Of a stretch of DNA of 64,000 nt, positions 32,161 through 42,600 are shown piece by piece (position 1 is the stretch's first letter; every line of letters begins with the position of its first letter). The DNA is taken from NCBI GenBank assembly GCA_033961575.1, contig CM066731.1:135153001-135217000 (forward strand). Reading direction: 5' to 3'. Made by a program: the position numbers and the translations under genes. This DNA comes from Aselliscus stoliczkanus (lineage: Eukaryota; Chordata; Mammalia; Chiroptera; Hipposideridae). The notes under the pieces were generated by a model. It did no database searches and was not told where the DNA came from. It saw only the letters and a list, made by a program, of their open reading frames with translations.

Positions 32161-34689
32161 ATTTGTCCTTATTAATCAATGTAAATTAAAAAATAAATAA
32201 ATCTAAAATATAGATGCTATTGTTTACTCCCAGAGTTAACATGAAAGAAGACTAAATAGAGTCTTTTTTTTTTCTGAAATGGAATTACTGAAATATTCAG
32301 TGTAGAAAACAAATCTTAGCCCATAGCAACATGAAAAGAGTTTTCCATGAACCCAGTAACCCAAGAGAAGTATGACTGTAAGTTGAAGATGATGAAATTC
32401 ATTTAAAGTAGTGCTGTCAGTGGAAAGAACCTCATTAAGAATGAACACAATTTCACAATATTTTGTGCAATCTCTATTTCTATTGGAGTTATCTTTTTCT
32501 TTTTCTGCCCAATTTAGTTAATGTTGTGTTAATTTGTTAAACAACCTGTATCATCTGGAAGGTATTTATGTGTGAAATTGTTGGTGATGATTAATTAGGT
32601 AGATATTGTCCTTTATTTGTTATATTATTAAAATAAATTTGTTTTTAAATATTAATAGATATTTATGGTTACCAAATGTGTTATAGGGTGCCCACTTAAA
32701 TTGGAATTTTAGGTAAATTAATAATTTTTTATTATAGCTATGTTCCAAATATTGCTTGGGACATACTTATACTAAAAAGTTATTTGCTGTTTACCTAAAA
32801 TTAAAATTTAACTGTGTATGCTATATTTTTATTTGCTAAATGTAATAACTCTATATGCATATTAAATGCTCAAAATTATTTCAGAGGCAATAGAAAATAA
32901 CTTTATTTTAGGTTTATTGAATTAAATCTTAAAATGAGCAGCATAAGGAAGAAACTCCCTTGAGAGTTCATATTCCTTTATCAAAACATAAGAGTAAATG
33001 CTCTCTCTCTGTCCACAACAGCAGGTTAATATATACATAATAAAGAAAAAGTCAAGAGTTTACATTTTAAATAGGGATATATTAATATGTTTGGTAAAGC
33101 AGGGATTCAAATATTACATTTCATAGGATTCTGTCTTTTCTATTGTATAAAGATGCCCTCTAAAAATGAAATATTTTTCAAGATTGGAGTTGTGTCCAGA
33201 TATGTTTGTAGGTGGAATGGAAGAAACAAAGAATAACATGTTGGAGCACTGTAACATTACTAAATATGGATTTATCATCCTTACATTTAAATTAGCAGCC
33301 ACAGACCTGTCCTGATGCATGTATGCAGAGAAAGGCAGGAAAAGTAGGTTGGAAGAGGAGAATGTCAATGGACACTTGAAAATTTAGAGAGAGAGGATAA
33401 ATGAGCAAAAAAAAATCTTGGTCGTGGAAGGGTAAGAGAAAAGGAATAGTAGAGCTGAAGGACAGCCAAGATTTAAATTAGCAAGTTGGATTGAGAATAT
33501 TCTATTTTGAAAAGAAAATAAATTATAATTCATAGAGTTTCTCAAGTTTTAAGAGCCAGTTGAGAAAGACAGACAGAGGGTTGAGGGAGAGGAGGAAGTG
33601 TGATATTCAAGCAAAGTCTAAGTGGGTTGTGTAAGATAGTAACCAAAGCATAATTGCAAATCACACCATTGAGGATATATTTGTTAGGAGGTAGTTTTGA
33701 GTGAGTAATGTGAGGAGCTAAATGTATCAATCCACAGTGTTAGTTGTTAGAAATAGTGTACTAAGAGTATATGATTATTATGGCCAATTAGTGTTTGCTA
33801 TGTATATATGTTAAATAAAATTGTTAATTGGGTAATAGTATATGAGCCTTGTCTAAATTGTATGCTTGCTTCACCCTCTTACACCTTGTTTGTGTGAAAG
33901 AGGTATGAGGAATTTCTACTCATTTACACACGTACTGTTAGTGTAAGTGACTTACCATCACTTACATGTGACCTTAAGTCATCACATAGCACTTGAAATG
34001 AAAAAAAGTTACTTGCATATTAGTTGGCTGAAGGAATGAATGAATGAATGAAAGGAAATCCACAGGTATTCACAAATATTGCACTGAAGCAACTCCATTT
34101 CCTAAATAAAGTGCTTGCTCCTATAATAAGCATGGAAGTTGAACTAATCTGCTTTAGTTAGTTATGAAAATGAATTTTCTCAAAAGGAAAGAAAAAGCCT
34201 CTGCTCCTTAAATATAAATTTCAAGATTTGATATCAACATTTATTAATAGAGAAGAAGATATATAAACCAAATATATTCTCACTACTATATAGCTAGAGC
34301 ATTACACCAAATCAAACTTAAATGGTAAAAAACAACAACACCAAACTCTTTTAAATTCTATGTGAAATAAAACTTCTTAAAAATAAAGAGCTGATGTAAT
34401 TTAAATAGAATGAAATAGGCATACAGGAAACCATACTGAGGTAACTGTAAGGAAAATATAAATCATTTAGGATAATATGTTCTTGAAGTTCTCATAGTAC
34501 TTTGGAGACTCTGATAACAAATATCCTTCCATTCAGGTCCCCACAGTTTTCTGCTGACTGAAACTCAGCTAGTTGTAACACATATTCATTTAAATTAGTT
34601 GTTTTTAACCATATTTTTATCAATTTTAGAAGCTATTTTTATTAGGAGTGTCTCACTTCTAAATTAATTCATTTATACCTAAAACTGAC
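32161..34689. other. Long AT-rich stretch without identified gene
   Basis: No protein family in any frame. 32690-32850 ('gcttgggacatacttatact') has the tone of a known but unplaced mammalian repeat. A short (GAAT)n tract lies at about 34035-34051. Confidence 0.4.
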
Positions 34690-35030
34690 TTACAAGGAAA
34701 AAGCAAATCAAGACACAAAAGATAAAGATACAACTTTATGCTCCTTAAATGGGGAAAATTTTAAGTCTGAAAATATCAAATGTTGGAGAATGTTTGAGTA
34801 TGTTTCAAAATTGTTGTTGAGATACAACATTTTTCCTGCTATATTCAAAGCAATTGAGCACTTGCTTATAAATATATCTTTGGATTAATTCCTAGAAACA
34901 CCTTTGAAAAAGTACACCATAAGATATGGGCAAGAATATTTTAGCGGTGTGGTTTGCAAGAGAAACACTGGAAGCAAACTAATATGCACTGAGAAAATTA
35001 GTTTAAAAATTGTGATATTTTCACAAAATG
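34690..35030 (+). mobile_element. Old LINE-1 ORF2 3' fragment, plus orientation
   Basis: 'atcaaatgttggagaatgtt' and 'aagaatattttagcggtgtg', then 'gagaaacactggaagcaaac' and 'ttgtgatattttcacaaaat' follow the sense L1M ORF2 C-terminal order. Strongly decayed. It is the only clearly plus-strand L1 in the window. Confidence 0.5.
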
Positions 35031-35034
35031 GAAC

Positions 35035-35455
35035 ACTCACAAAATGAGGGAACTACAGATGGCATGTTGTGCCACCAGATTCTCTCCTTCAGCACTGAGG
35101 TACTCATTCTTGCACCTGCCAGGGGTATTGTTTGCTAATAGGTGATAGCTGAACCCCTCCTAGGGAATCACCCTTGACCAAAGATTGCTGTCTCCACAGG
35201 GGGCAGTCCACATCTAAGAGGCTACAAAGATCTGACCACCTTCCTTCAATTTGGGACTTTTCTGAAGGACCACCTTAGCTTCAGAGCTTCCCCTAGTTCA
35301 AGTTCTCCCTTGCAATTGTTTTGCAGTTCAAAATATCCCTTATTCAGTTCTTTCCTCATCTCTCACAAGTATGGTTCCTGAGAGCACTTCCCAATAAACA
35401 ACTTTCACACAATTTTTTTTCAGAGCCTATTTTCTAGGAACCTGAACTATGGGTA
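35035..35455 (+). mobile_element. ERVL-like solo LTR
   Basis: 'gaccaccttccttcaatttg' and 'ttcctcatctctcacaagta', then 'gttcctgagagcacttccca', polyadenylation signal AATAAA at 35394, 'cagagcctattttctaggaa' and 'cctgaactatgggtatgt'. This is the R/U5 end order of an ERVL-type LTR. No coding region adjoins it, so it is probably solo. Confidence 0.6.
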
Positions 35456-36126
35456 TGTCTGTATGTGTGTGTGACCCTCATGAACATAATTTTAAATATA
35501 CAGTACAGAAAGGCCTTTCTTTTAACTTTTCAAGTATGTCTTTATTAGGGAAAAATTATTGAGAATGTAATCTATATTAAAAATGTGCCTAAAAAAAACA
35601 ATTACATAGTAACTATGTTCAAAAAGATATATGTCTCATCCTAATATTGGATTTACTGTGTTGATTTACTGAGGAGTTGACTAGTTAACCATGACAATGG
35701 TAGGAAGTGCCTGAGGATCAGAGAATCCTCCAGTGTTACTGTAATTTGTACAAAGTATTTCCTCTTTGATACTATGTACTTGTTTTTGATAGCTTAAGAC
35801 CATTCCTTCCTCCAGGTATAACAAATAGAATTCCCTCTTTTCTTTTCTAATTCCTTAGAAGAAAATTTCTTAGTAATATTCTTTGGTTGTTTAATAAATG
35901 CCACTTCATGTGATAAAGTCAGCATTATTCATAAAATACTTTCACCTCTGTTTATGTGTTAGTTTAACCTTTAGTTGTGTTTCATGTTGTAATGATCTAC
36001 TTATTTCTGCTTTCTCTCTTGACTAATCCTTTTTCAAATGGCAAAGTTTAGTGGGGGTACACATTGGTAATAAACCCATTTGGGAAATGAAACTGATTAT
36101 GAAAGCATGCCTACAAATTTGTTTTA
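35456..36126. other. No recognisable feature
   Basis: AT-rich with no frames of note. Confidence 0.4.
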
Positions 36127-36140
36127 GGCTAATGCCTTTT

Positions 36141-36594
36141 ATTTTATCATTTTTAATTAAAATGTATTGGTGTTACAATGGTTAGTACAGTTACATAGGT
36201 TTCAAATGCACAATTCTGTAATATATCATCTATATATCACATTATGTGCTCACCACCCAGAGTCAGTTCTCCTTCCATCACCATATATTTGATCCCTTTT
36301 ACCCTCATCTACCACCCCTCTCCCCTCTTATCCTCTGGTAACCACTAAACTATTGTCTGTGTCTATGAGTTTTTGTTTCTTCATTTGTTTGTCTTGTTCT
36401 TTTCTTGTTTTCAGTTTTATATCCCACATATCTGTGAAGTCATATGGTTCTCGACTTTTTCTGTCTGACTTACTTCACTTCGCATAATAATCTCAAGATT
36501 CATCCATGTTGTCGCAAATGACACTATTTCATCTTTTCTTATGGCAGAGTAGTATTCCATCGTGTACATATACTACATTTTCTTTATTTACAGT
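36141..36594 (-). mobile_element. 5'-truncated LINE-1 insertion with target duplication
   Basis: Antisense 3' UTR ('acataggtttcaaatgcaca', 'tgctcaccacccagagtcag', 'ctcttatcctctggtaacca') runs into the ORF2 end ('cataataatctcaagattca', 'gagtagtattccatcgtgta'). The 14-bp target duplication GGC(T/C)AATGCCTTTT at 36127-36140 and 36595-36608 bounds a 454-bp insertion, showing a single truncated event. Confidence 0.88.
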
Positions 36595-36699
36595 GGCCAA
36601 TGCCTTTTCAGTAATTCAAAGTGAGAACTTTACAACTGAATCATGTAGATCCATTTTAAACTGTGTTTATGGGAGGGTAAAGTAATTTGTTTCTGTGAG

Positions 36700-36815
36700 C
36701 TGGGGACTATGTAACCTTAGTCCCTTAGTCACTCTGGTCCTTATTTGTCTCATTTACAGATTAAGAAAATTGGACTATATGACTTTTATGGGCATTACAG
36801 CTCTGTGATTGTATA
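36700..36815 (+). mobile_element. MIR 3' part, plus orientation
   Basis: 'ctggtccttatttgtctcat', 'ttacagattaagaaaattgg', 'attacagctctgtgattgta'. Confidence 0.55.
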
Positions 36816-36959
36816 ATTTGCCTCTTTCTGCTTCATAATTGTGACTCCGAGAGTGTAAGCAAAAATATGTCAGAGGTATAGGCCCCATGTCTAGGATGTT
36901 GTGAGCTACTAAGAAATAATCGAATAAATAAATTAGGGTACTTTAGAAGGGAATCAATT

Positions 36960-37115
36960 CTGTGTTCAGCCTCTCTGTCTTTGAGCTTGCACTTCTTTCT
37001 GCTTGGAATTTCTTTTCTCCGGTTCTTCATATGGCAGGCTCCTTATCACTTTTATTGCAGGTCAAATGTCACTTTCTCTACATTGTCCTTTTTGACCACC
37101 TGTCCGAGGGAGATA
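36960..37115 (+). mobile_element. L2 LINE fragment, plus orientation
   Basis: 'gcttgcacttctttctgctt', 'ggaatttcttttctc' and 'gcaggtcaaatgtcactttc' match the L2 ORF2 end. Confidence 0.6.
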
Positions 37116-37430
37116 GTAGAAAATCCTTTGCAAAGGTCCAGCTTATTCCCTGAGAAATAGGTTTGTAAAACCTCTCAAGGAGATTTATTTGGGAAACATT
37201 ATATAATGGCCCTGTTAATCATAAATATGTTATTGTGACATAATGAGTTTAATAGTGTACTGGAAGGAATGGAGTATTAAAATGTAATAAGTTTAATTGA
37301 TTAAGAGTGTTCTTTTGGGATTAAGCAGTAATTGCAGATGTTGAGTTTACTGCTCAAGACATGCTGATTCAAGGGACTTCAAATGTTGAAAGCTTTTGAT
37401 TGATTATTAAATGTTGTCTTGAAAGAATGT
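37116..37430. other. No recognisable feature
   Basis: AT-rich DNA preceding a young SINE. Confidence 0.4.
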
Positions 37431-37445
37431 AAAAAGAATTGATCA

Positions 37446-37911
37446 GGCCGGCCGAGTGGCATGTTGGTTAAGAGCTGGCTTGGGACGCCAGTGGCCCTGG
37501 TTTAGATCCCACATATGAGGGCCAGTGACACTGCCCTCTACAGCTAAAATGGTGAACAACAGCTCCACCTGGAGCTGGGCTGCTGTGAGTCCCAGCGAAT
37601 GGGATAGCTGCAGCCCCTGCTGCAGTGGGCTGCCATAGGCTACAGTGAGTAGCCAGCAGCCAGCGTGAGTGGCTGGCAGCCAGTGTGAGCTGCCAAGAGC
37701 CGCTGTGAGTGGCTGGCAATCAATCTGCCTCACCCAGGAATAGTGCAATGATGATACCAACATGAGCCAGTGAAGCGATGTCCTCCACAACTAGACTGAA
37801 GAACAAAAAGACAGCAACCTCTCTGTTCCCCTTCTCCAGTTCCCCAACGCTGTTCTCCTCCCCCAATTCCCCAATAAAATCTTTAAATAATAATAATAAT
37901 AAATAAAAAAT
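37446..37911 (+). mobile_element. Long composite SINE, full length, young-looking
   Basis: Best-preserved long copy. Head 37446-37530 has an A box (TGGCATGTTGG, one step from consensus), the arm hairpin and a worn B box. The spacer (about 37545-37740) repeats CTGGCAGCCAG-like and 'gtgagtggctggca' motifs. The VES-like end (about 37760-37890) holds 'ctccacaactagactgaaga', paired 'ccccaattcccca' motifs, AATAAA at 37872 and TCTTT at 37880. The tail is (AAT)n. An exact 15-bp target duplication AAAAAGAATTGATCA lies at 37431-37445 and 37912-37926. Open frames of 115 and 83 codons on the minus strand are spacer artefacts. Confidence 0.95.
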
Positions 37912-38029
37912 AAAAAGAATTGATCATTTGTTTTTTTGTCGAGTACGCAGCAGCATCCATGAAAAAGGATTAATGTATCAGCTAAAACCCTGTTAAAGTA
38001 GTAAATTTACCCTTATAAAACTGGGGTAG

Positions 38030-38184
38030 GGCCAGCCGAGTGGCTCACTTGGTTAAGAGCTCGCTCAAGAGTGCAAGTGGAGCTCTGAGCAACAGCAGTT
38101 CAATGCCCAGCCTGAGCTGAGCTGCCGCTGAGCTGCCAACAGGGGGCAGGATGGCTCAGCTAAAAAAAAAATTATTTATATATA
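38030..38184 (+). mobile_element. Head-only SINE with extended variable region and A tail
   Basis: Same architecture as 25171-25303 but with its own A/T-rich tail (38161-38184) and a 16-bp target duplication TATAAAACTGGG(G/A)TAG at 38014-38029 and 38185-38200. Having tail and duplication shows that this ~130-bp form moves as a unit. Confidence 0.9.
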
Positions 38185-38387
38185 TATAAAACTGGGATAG
38201 TCACTGTGATAGAATTAGGATCCTGTACACTGTGAGTTTCCTTGCTTTTGATGGTTTCACCAGTTTTTAGTAGTGCTAGCCCGAAATTCTGTAGAATGTC
38301 TCTCAATGTGGGTTTGTCGGATGTTTTTCTCGTAGACTATGGCTATGGAGTTTTGGGAGAATGATGCAGAGATGAAATGCCATTTTA

Positions 38388-38498
38388 TTTTATTTTATTT
38401 TTTTGAGGGCAGTGTCACTGGCCCTCATATTTGGGAACTGAACCGGGGCCGCCGGCTTCCAAAGCCAGAGCTTAACCACCGCACCACTCGGCCGACCC
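38388..38498 (-). mobile_element. Short Rhin-type SINE
   Basis: Minus-strand head ending at 38498 (gggtcggccgagtggtgcgg...), with a (TTTTA)n antisense tail. An exact 15-bp target duplication TGAAATGCCATTTTA at 38373-38387 and 38499-38513. Confidence 0.93.
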
Positions 38499-38639
38499 TG
38501 AAATGCCATTTTAATGTGATAGAGTTTTGTATTCTGCTTACCATTAAGTGGCATCATTCTGTATAATTACTTGAAATTGTTATACAAATTACAGATTATT
38601 GATAGGAAAATTTTCATTTATAAATTTATTTCTTTAATA

Positions 38640-38790
38640 TCTACCTTCTAACAAAATAGCAGGTCAGATATATGAAAGCAAGTATTTGTCTTGTCCATCA
38701 CTGTATTCCTAGAGTCTTAAAGAGTGTGGGGCATCTACTAGAAGTGTGGGAGTGTGATGAATATTTGTTGAACAAGTGAATGTATCTTGT
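38640..38790 (+). mobile_element. L2 LINE 3' end, plus orientation
   Basis: 'gaaagcaagtatttgtcttg', 'tccatcactgtattcctaga', and 'gaatatttgttgaacaagtg' at the terminus. Confidence 0.65.
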
Positions 38791-39185
38791 GTACAGGTAG
38801 GTGAATCCCATCTCAGCTCCAGTTGAATGCTGTGGCTAGTATTTTGAATAACATTCTAAGATGGAGTCTCTGAACTTGAGTGTAATGTGAAGAACTCGTT
38901 ACCCTTTGAACTTTAAACTAATACAAAAATAAAGTGTTGAGATTAATCACCTACAAGTGTATCCTAATCTAAAAGGTGGCCTTAAATTGTAGGATTGCCT
39001 AATACAAATTGGGAAGATCAGGATTACTGAAATCTAGCCACGGAGAGCAGTATATATATATATATCCTTTGGGAGGTGTATCAAGTCAGTATCTAACCAG
39101 AACAATGAAAACAAAGGGCACTTAAAACTAGAAATTGCCTAAGATGTTAGAAGATGGAAAAGCAAAAATAAGGAAGTGAAAAGTA
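38791..39185. other. No recognisable feature apart from a short (TA)n at 39049-39064
   Basis: AT-rich, no gene. Confidence 0.4.
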
Positions 39186-39189
39186 GGAC

Positions 39190-39560
39190 CAGCAGGAGTT
39201 GCTACTCCCTAAAACGGGAGAAGCAACAAGAAAAGGCCATTACCCATGTTAACAACCCACCATCACTGTGCCACTGAGGCTGTTGCTCCTGCAGCCCAAC
39301 TGCCTGTGCAGGAACCCAGGTCACGGCCCTTGGCTGCTATTGCTGCTGCTGCTTCCACAGTATCCATTGCTAGAGGCACTGCCACAACTGGAGAAAATGG
39401 CCTCTTCTTTCTTCCTACCTATCAACATTCTGTCAGTGCCTCCTCTGATAGCAAGTGAATAACAGTAGTCAAATCTGCAAAGGGAATCTAGGCAATGTAT
39501 TTACAGGCTTTCCATGCCAGGAAATACAAAAGAGGAAAGAGGCTTAGTTGAGAGACACCA
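39190..39560 (+). repeat. Unnamed LTR-like interspersed repeat
   Basis: The order 'caacccaccatcactgtgcc', 'cctgtgcaggaacccaggtc', a (GCT)n-like 'ctattgctgctgctgcttcc', 'tcagtgcctcctctgatagc' and 'caatgtatttacaggctttc' recalls a mammalian LTR-type repeat I have seen but cannot name. The frames within (64 and 70 codons) come from the GCT-rich part. Confidence 0.4.
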
Positions 39561-39624
39561 GTCACAATAAGCACAAGAGGAATGATTGAACTATAGCTGA
39601 GATTTTAGACAGTCATCAGATCAG

Positions 39625-39790
39625 TAAACTTTTATTGAAAAACTATCCTGAAGAAGATATATAAAATATAAACAAAGTGTTGTGCTAAATGTTTGGGAAA
39701 CCCAAAATGAGTAAGATGTAAACATTTGCAAGTGGAGGAGTACTGTAGTGGGAACAGACACACTCATAATTAAAAACTTTATAGTGCTAA
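39625..39790 (-). mobile_element. L2-like fragment, reverse orientation
   Basis: 'aacttttattgaaaaactat', 'gtgttgtgctaaatgtttgg', 'aaatgagtaagatgtaaac'. Confidence 0.45.
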
Positions 39791-39874
39791 CAAAACAAAT
39801 GTCTTACTAGGAAAACAAAGTGGTAAGTAAGGACAAGGAGAAAGTCATTAACTTTAATTGGGGAAACCTCTGGT

Positions 39875-40065
39875 TAAAAGAGTTGAACTTGGTTGGCTTG
39901 GTTCAAATTCTGGTTCTGCCATTTCATTTCCATATGACCCTAGGCAAGATTTTCAATCTGTGCTTCGCTTTCCTTTTCTGTAACATAAAAATAATGATGA
40001 AAATAACAGCATCAACTTCAAGAGGTTACAAGAGTATGATGATATCATTCATACAAAGTTGAAAA
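39875..40065 (+). mobile_element. MIR, plus orientation
   Basis: 'ttggttcaaattctggttct', 'gccatttcatttccatatga', 'ccctaggcaagattttcaat' and 'ttttctgtaacataaaaata'. Confidence 0.8.
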
Positions 40066-40219
40066 TAAAATATTACAGCAGTCCTGGGACCAAAAAGAGC
40101 CTGTAAATATTTGTTAGTTTCTTGTAGATGTTTTGATTATGAGTTTAAAAGAGTTGGGTATTTTCCAGTGATCTGTGTGTTTCTAAAATGGCCTGTGGAC
40201 AGTTTGTTTTTTATTTTTA

Positions 40220-40400
40220 GGTTGAATTTTTTTAAAATTAAATTTATTGGGGTGGCATTGGTTGTTAAAATCATATAGAGTTCAGGTGTACAATTCTGTA
40301 ATCCATCATCTATATATCACATTGTGTGTTTACCACCCAGAGTCAGCTCTCCTTGACCCCCTTTACCCTCTTCTATCACCCCTTCTCCCCTTACTCTAAA
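40220..40400 (-). mobile_element. Truncated LINE-1 3' end
   Basis: Same 3'-end family as 24316 and 36141: 'aaatttattggggtggcatt', 'agttcaggtgtacaattctg', 'taccacccagagtcagctct'. Only about 180 bp. Confidence 0.75.
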
Positions 40401-40852
40401 CACAATGCTTTGATTATTAAACACAAGTATTCTGTACACCTAGGCAGTTTTATCTTACTAGGAGAAAATCAAATTTTATAAATCAAGAATCCAAATTTGG
40501 CATCTAACAGAAAATTTATTTTTAGATTTGTAATTTTGTTTTTACACAAAACAGTACATATATTAAAAATCTAACCCTTCTTGCTCCCAGTGCAGCTAAA
40601 ATTGGAGCCATCCCATGTGTTTGTTAAAGACTGAATAAAATTGCTGCGAAATTGTTTCTGTGTATGTTATATAACAAAGTCACAGAACTCTAGACATTTA
40701 TGAGTTTTTAGAAATTGCCTTGTCCAGCTTTATTCTCCATAGCTGAAGTTCAGTCAGGAAAGGTGAAGGGGCATGTTTAACAGTTACTTAGGTAGGCACT
40801 AGCAAAGCTCAGAATAGACGAGTCTTTCATTTTCTGTAACCATGAGTCTCCT
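40401..40852. other. Mostly unidentified
   Basis: A possible MIR-like patch lies at 40690-40810 ('gaaattgccttgtccagctt'). No gene. Confidence 0.35.
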
Positions 40853-41268
40853 TTTTTTTTTTTTTTTTTAAAGGTTTTACTGGGGAACCAGGGAAAGGTA
40901 ACAGACAAGTTGTTGTCCTTTAGTTCTTCAGTCTGGGCCATGTTGGTATCATCATTGCGCTCTTCTTGGGTGAGGCAGATTGATCGCCGGCTTCTGAATA
41001 GCCACTCACAGCAGCTCTTGGCAGCTCACACCTGCTCTGGCCGCTCACGCTGGCTGCCGGCCACTCACTGTAGCCTATGGCAACCCACCATAGCAGGGGC
41101 TGCAGCTATGCTGTCCTGGGGACTCATAGCAACCCAGCTCCAAGTGAAGCTGTTGTTCATCCTCTTAGCTGTAGAGGGCTGTGTCACTGGCCCTGGTATG
41201 TGGGATCTGAACCGGGGCTGCTGGCGTCCCAAGCCAGCTCTTAACCAACATGCCACTTGGCCAGCCCC
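40853..41268 (-). mobile_element. Long composite SINE
   Basis: Head at 41268 downwards with the plain (not extended) arm, GC-rich spacer, and shortened VES-like end: one of the two paired 'ccccaattcccca' motifs is lost. The TCTTT/AATAAA end is worn to CAGTAAAACCTTT, with a T run at 40852-40870. Target duplication G(A/G)GTCTCCT at 40844-40852 and 41271-41279. Confidence 0.88.
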
Positions 41269-41279
41269 AAGGGTCTCCT

Positions 41280-41955
41280 ATTTTTTAATCTTCTCATTTA
41301 CTGCTCATATTTCTTTTTTTCCAGATTGAAGGTGTTTCCTTTAATTATCTTTTTAGTATGAGATTTAGTTTATTAGTAATTTTTCACAAGTCTGATTTAC
41401 AGAAATTGCTTGGCTTCCCCCTATTGCAGTGTGGGTTTATGGTTTTCAAAATAGTTAGTATGCCTAGTCTGTGCATTCAAAAGTTGGTAATTCAAGCTCA
41501 TGTTTATTGGTTTGTTTTTTTTTGTTTTTGTTTTTTTTTAATACTGCTGTTCATATGGGCATGGTGCCCAATTAATTGTCTATTTATAACATTTTTACAA
41601 TGAAAAACATTGTAAAATCTCCCACATCTCAGCTACTTTGCATCTGACATCTTAAACTCAGAAATCAGTCATGGACATTAGTATTGTAGCATCACTGAAA
41701 ATGTAAATGGAGAAATAAATCCATTCTGTAAAGACTACGTAATTTTTCAAAAGAATTCAATTTGAATATCATCTATTTTAATGGTATTCAAGAACAACTT
41801 CCAATGACTTGGGGCAGCATTTGTAAGCAGGAATTTGGGGGCTTTTAAAATATGAAACAATTAGTGAAATAATCAATGCCACTGAACACTTAGATATGCT
41901 TGGCCTATACTCAAATAAACTATTAGTGAAACAATGAAAGGCTGCTGTTTAAGAA
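41280..41955. other. No recognisable feature
   Basis: AT-rich with T/G-rich runs at 41512-41540. Confidence 0.4.
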
Positions 41956-41966
41956 TGGCAAATAAG

Positions 41967-42089
41967 GGCCGGCAGAGTGGCGCTGTGGTTAAGTGCTGGC
42001 TTGGGAAGCCAGCGGCTCCGGTTCGGTCCCACAGTTGAGGGCGAGTGACACTGCCCTCAAATAAAATAAATAAAATAAAATAAAATAAA
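41967..42089 (+). mobile_element. Short Rhin-type SINE, first of a tandem pair
   Basis: Head GGGCCGGCAGAGTGGCGCTG, canonical arm and B box, 'gcgagtgacactgccctc', and an (AAAAT)n tail. It is followed directly by another copy with no host DNA between. Confidence 0.92.
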
Positions 42090-42201
42090 ATGGGCTGGCC
42101 GAGTCACGCGGCGGTTAAGTGCTGGCTTGGGAAGCCGGCGGCCCTGGTTCAGGTCCCACATATGAGGGCCAGTGACACTGCCCTCAAAAAAAAAAAAAAA
42201 G
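42090..42201 (+). mobile_element. Short Rhin-type SINE, second of a tandem pair
   Basis: Head GGGCTGGCCGAGTCACGCGG, arm with one altered base on the 3' side, B box 'ggttcaggtcc', 'gccagtgacactgccctc' and an A tail. The 11-bp duplication TGGCAAATAAG at 41956-41966 and 42202-42212 surrounds the pair as a whole. Confidence 0.92.
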
Positions 42202-42289
42202 TGGCAAATAAGATAAGGCATTTGTGAATAGAGTTGACTAATAAAGTATCACCTCCTCTCCTCTCCTCCTATGAAGACCATCTTCACTG

Positions 42290-42600
42290 ACTTTCTTGGG
42301 AGAGTAGGGATCCATTCTTTGTGACACAATATTACATTTGAATGACCTCCAGAATACCATTTACCACATTTATTTTATTTGTTGTCTCTGCCTTCCTTAG
42401 ACTGGGTGATTATTGAGGACAGATAGTCTTTCATTCATTCACTCATTCATTTATTCACCCATCCATTCACACATTGAAACATTCATCTATTTATTCTTGT
42501 ATTTGGAAGATATTTTTTGAGTGTCTACAATAGGCAGGCCACTTGAGGCTGGTTATGAACACTCCGTGTTTGAAGTCTCCTACAATTTACAAAATAGGTC
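42290..42600. mobile_element. Two facing L2-like fragments around an (ATTC)n tract
   Basis: 42290-42430 reads like the plus-strand L2 end ('tttattttatttgttgtctc', 'tgaggacagatagtcttt'). 42430-42600 begins with 'cattcattcactcattcatt', then 'ttttttgagtgtctacaata', the reverse L2 order. No gene. Confidence 0.5.

Noticed and set aside
37443..37790. 115-codon minus-strand frame rich in Trp, Leu, Ala and Ser
   Set aside because: Entirely inside a long SINE; the GC-rich spacer lacks stops. Similar frames occur in the other long SINE copies (1144-1634, 40910-41329).
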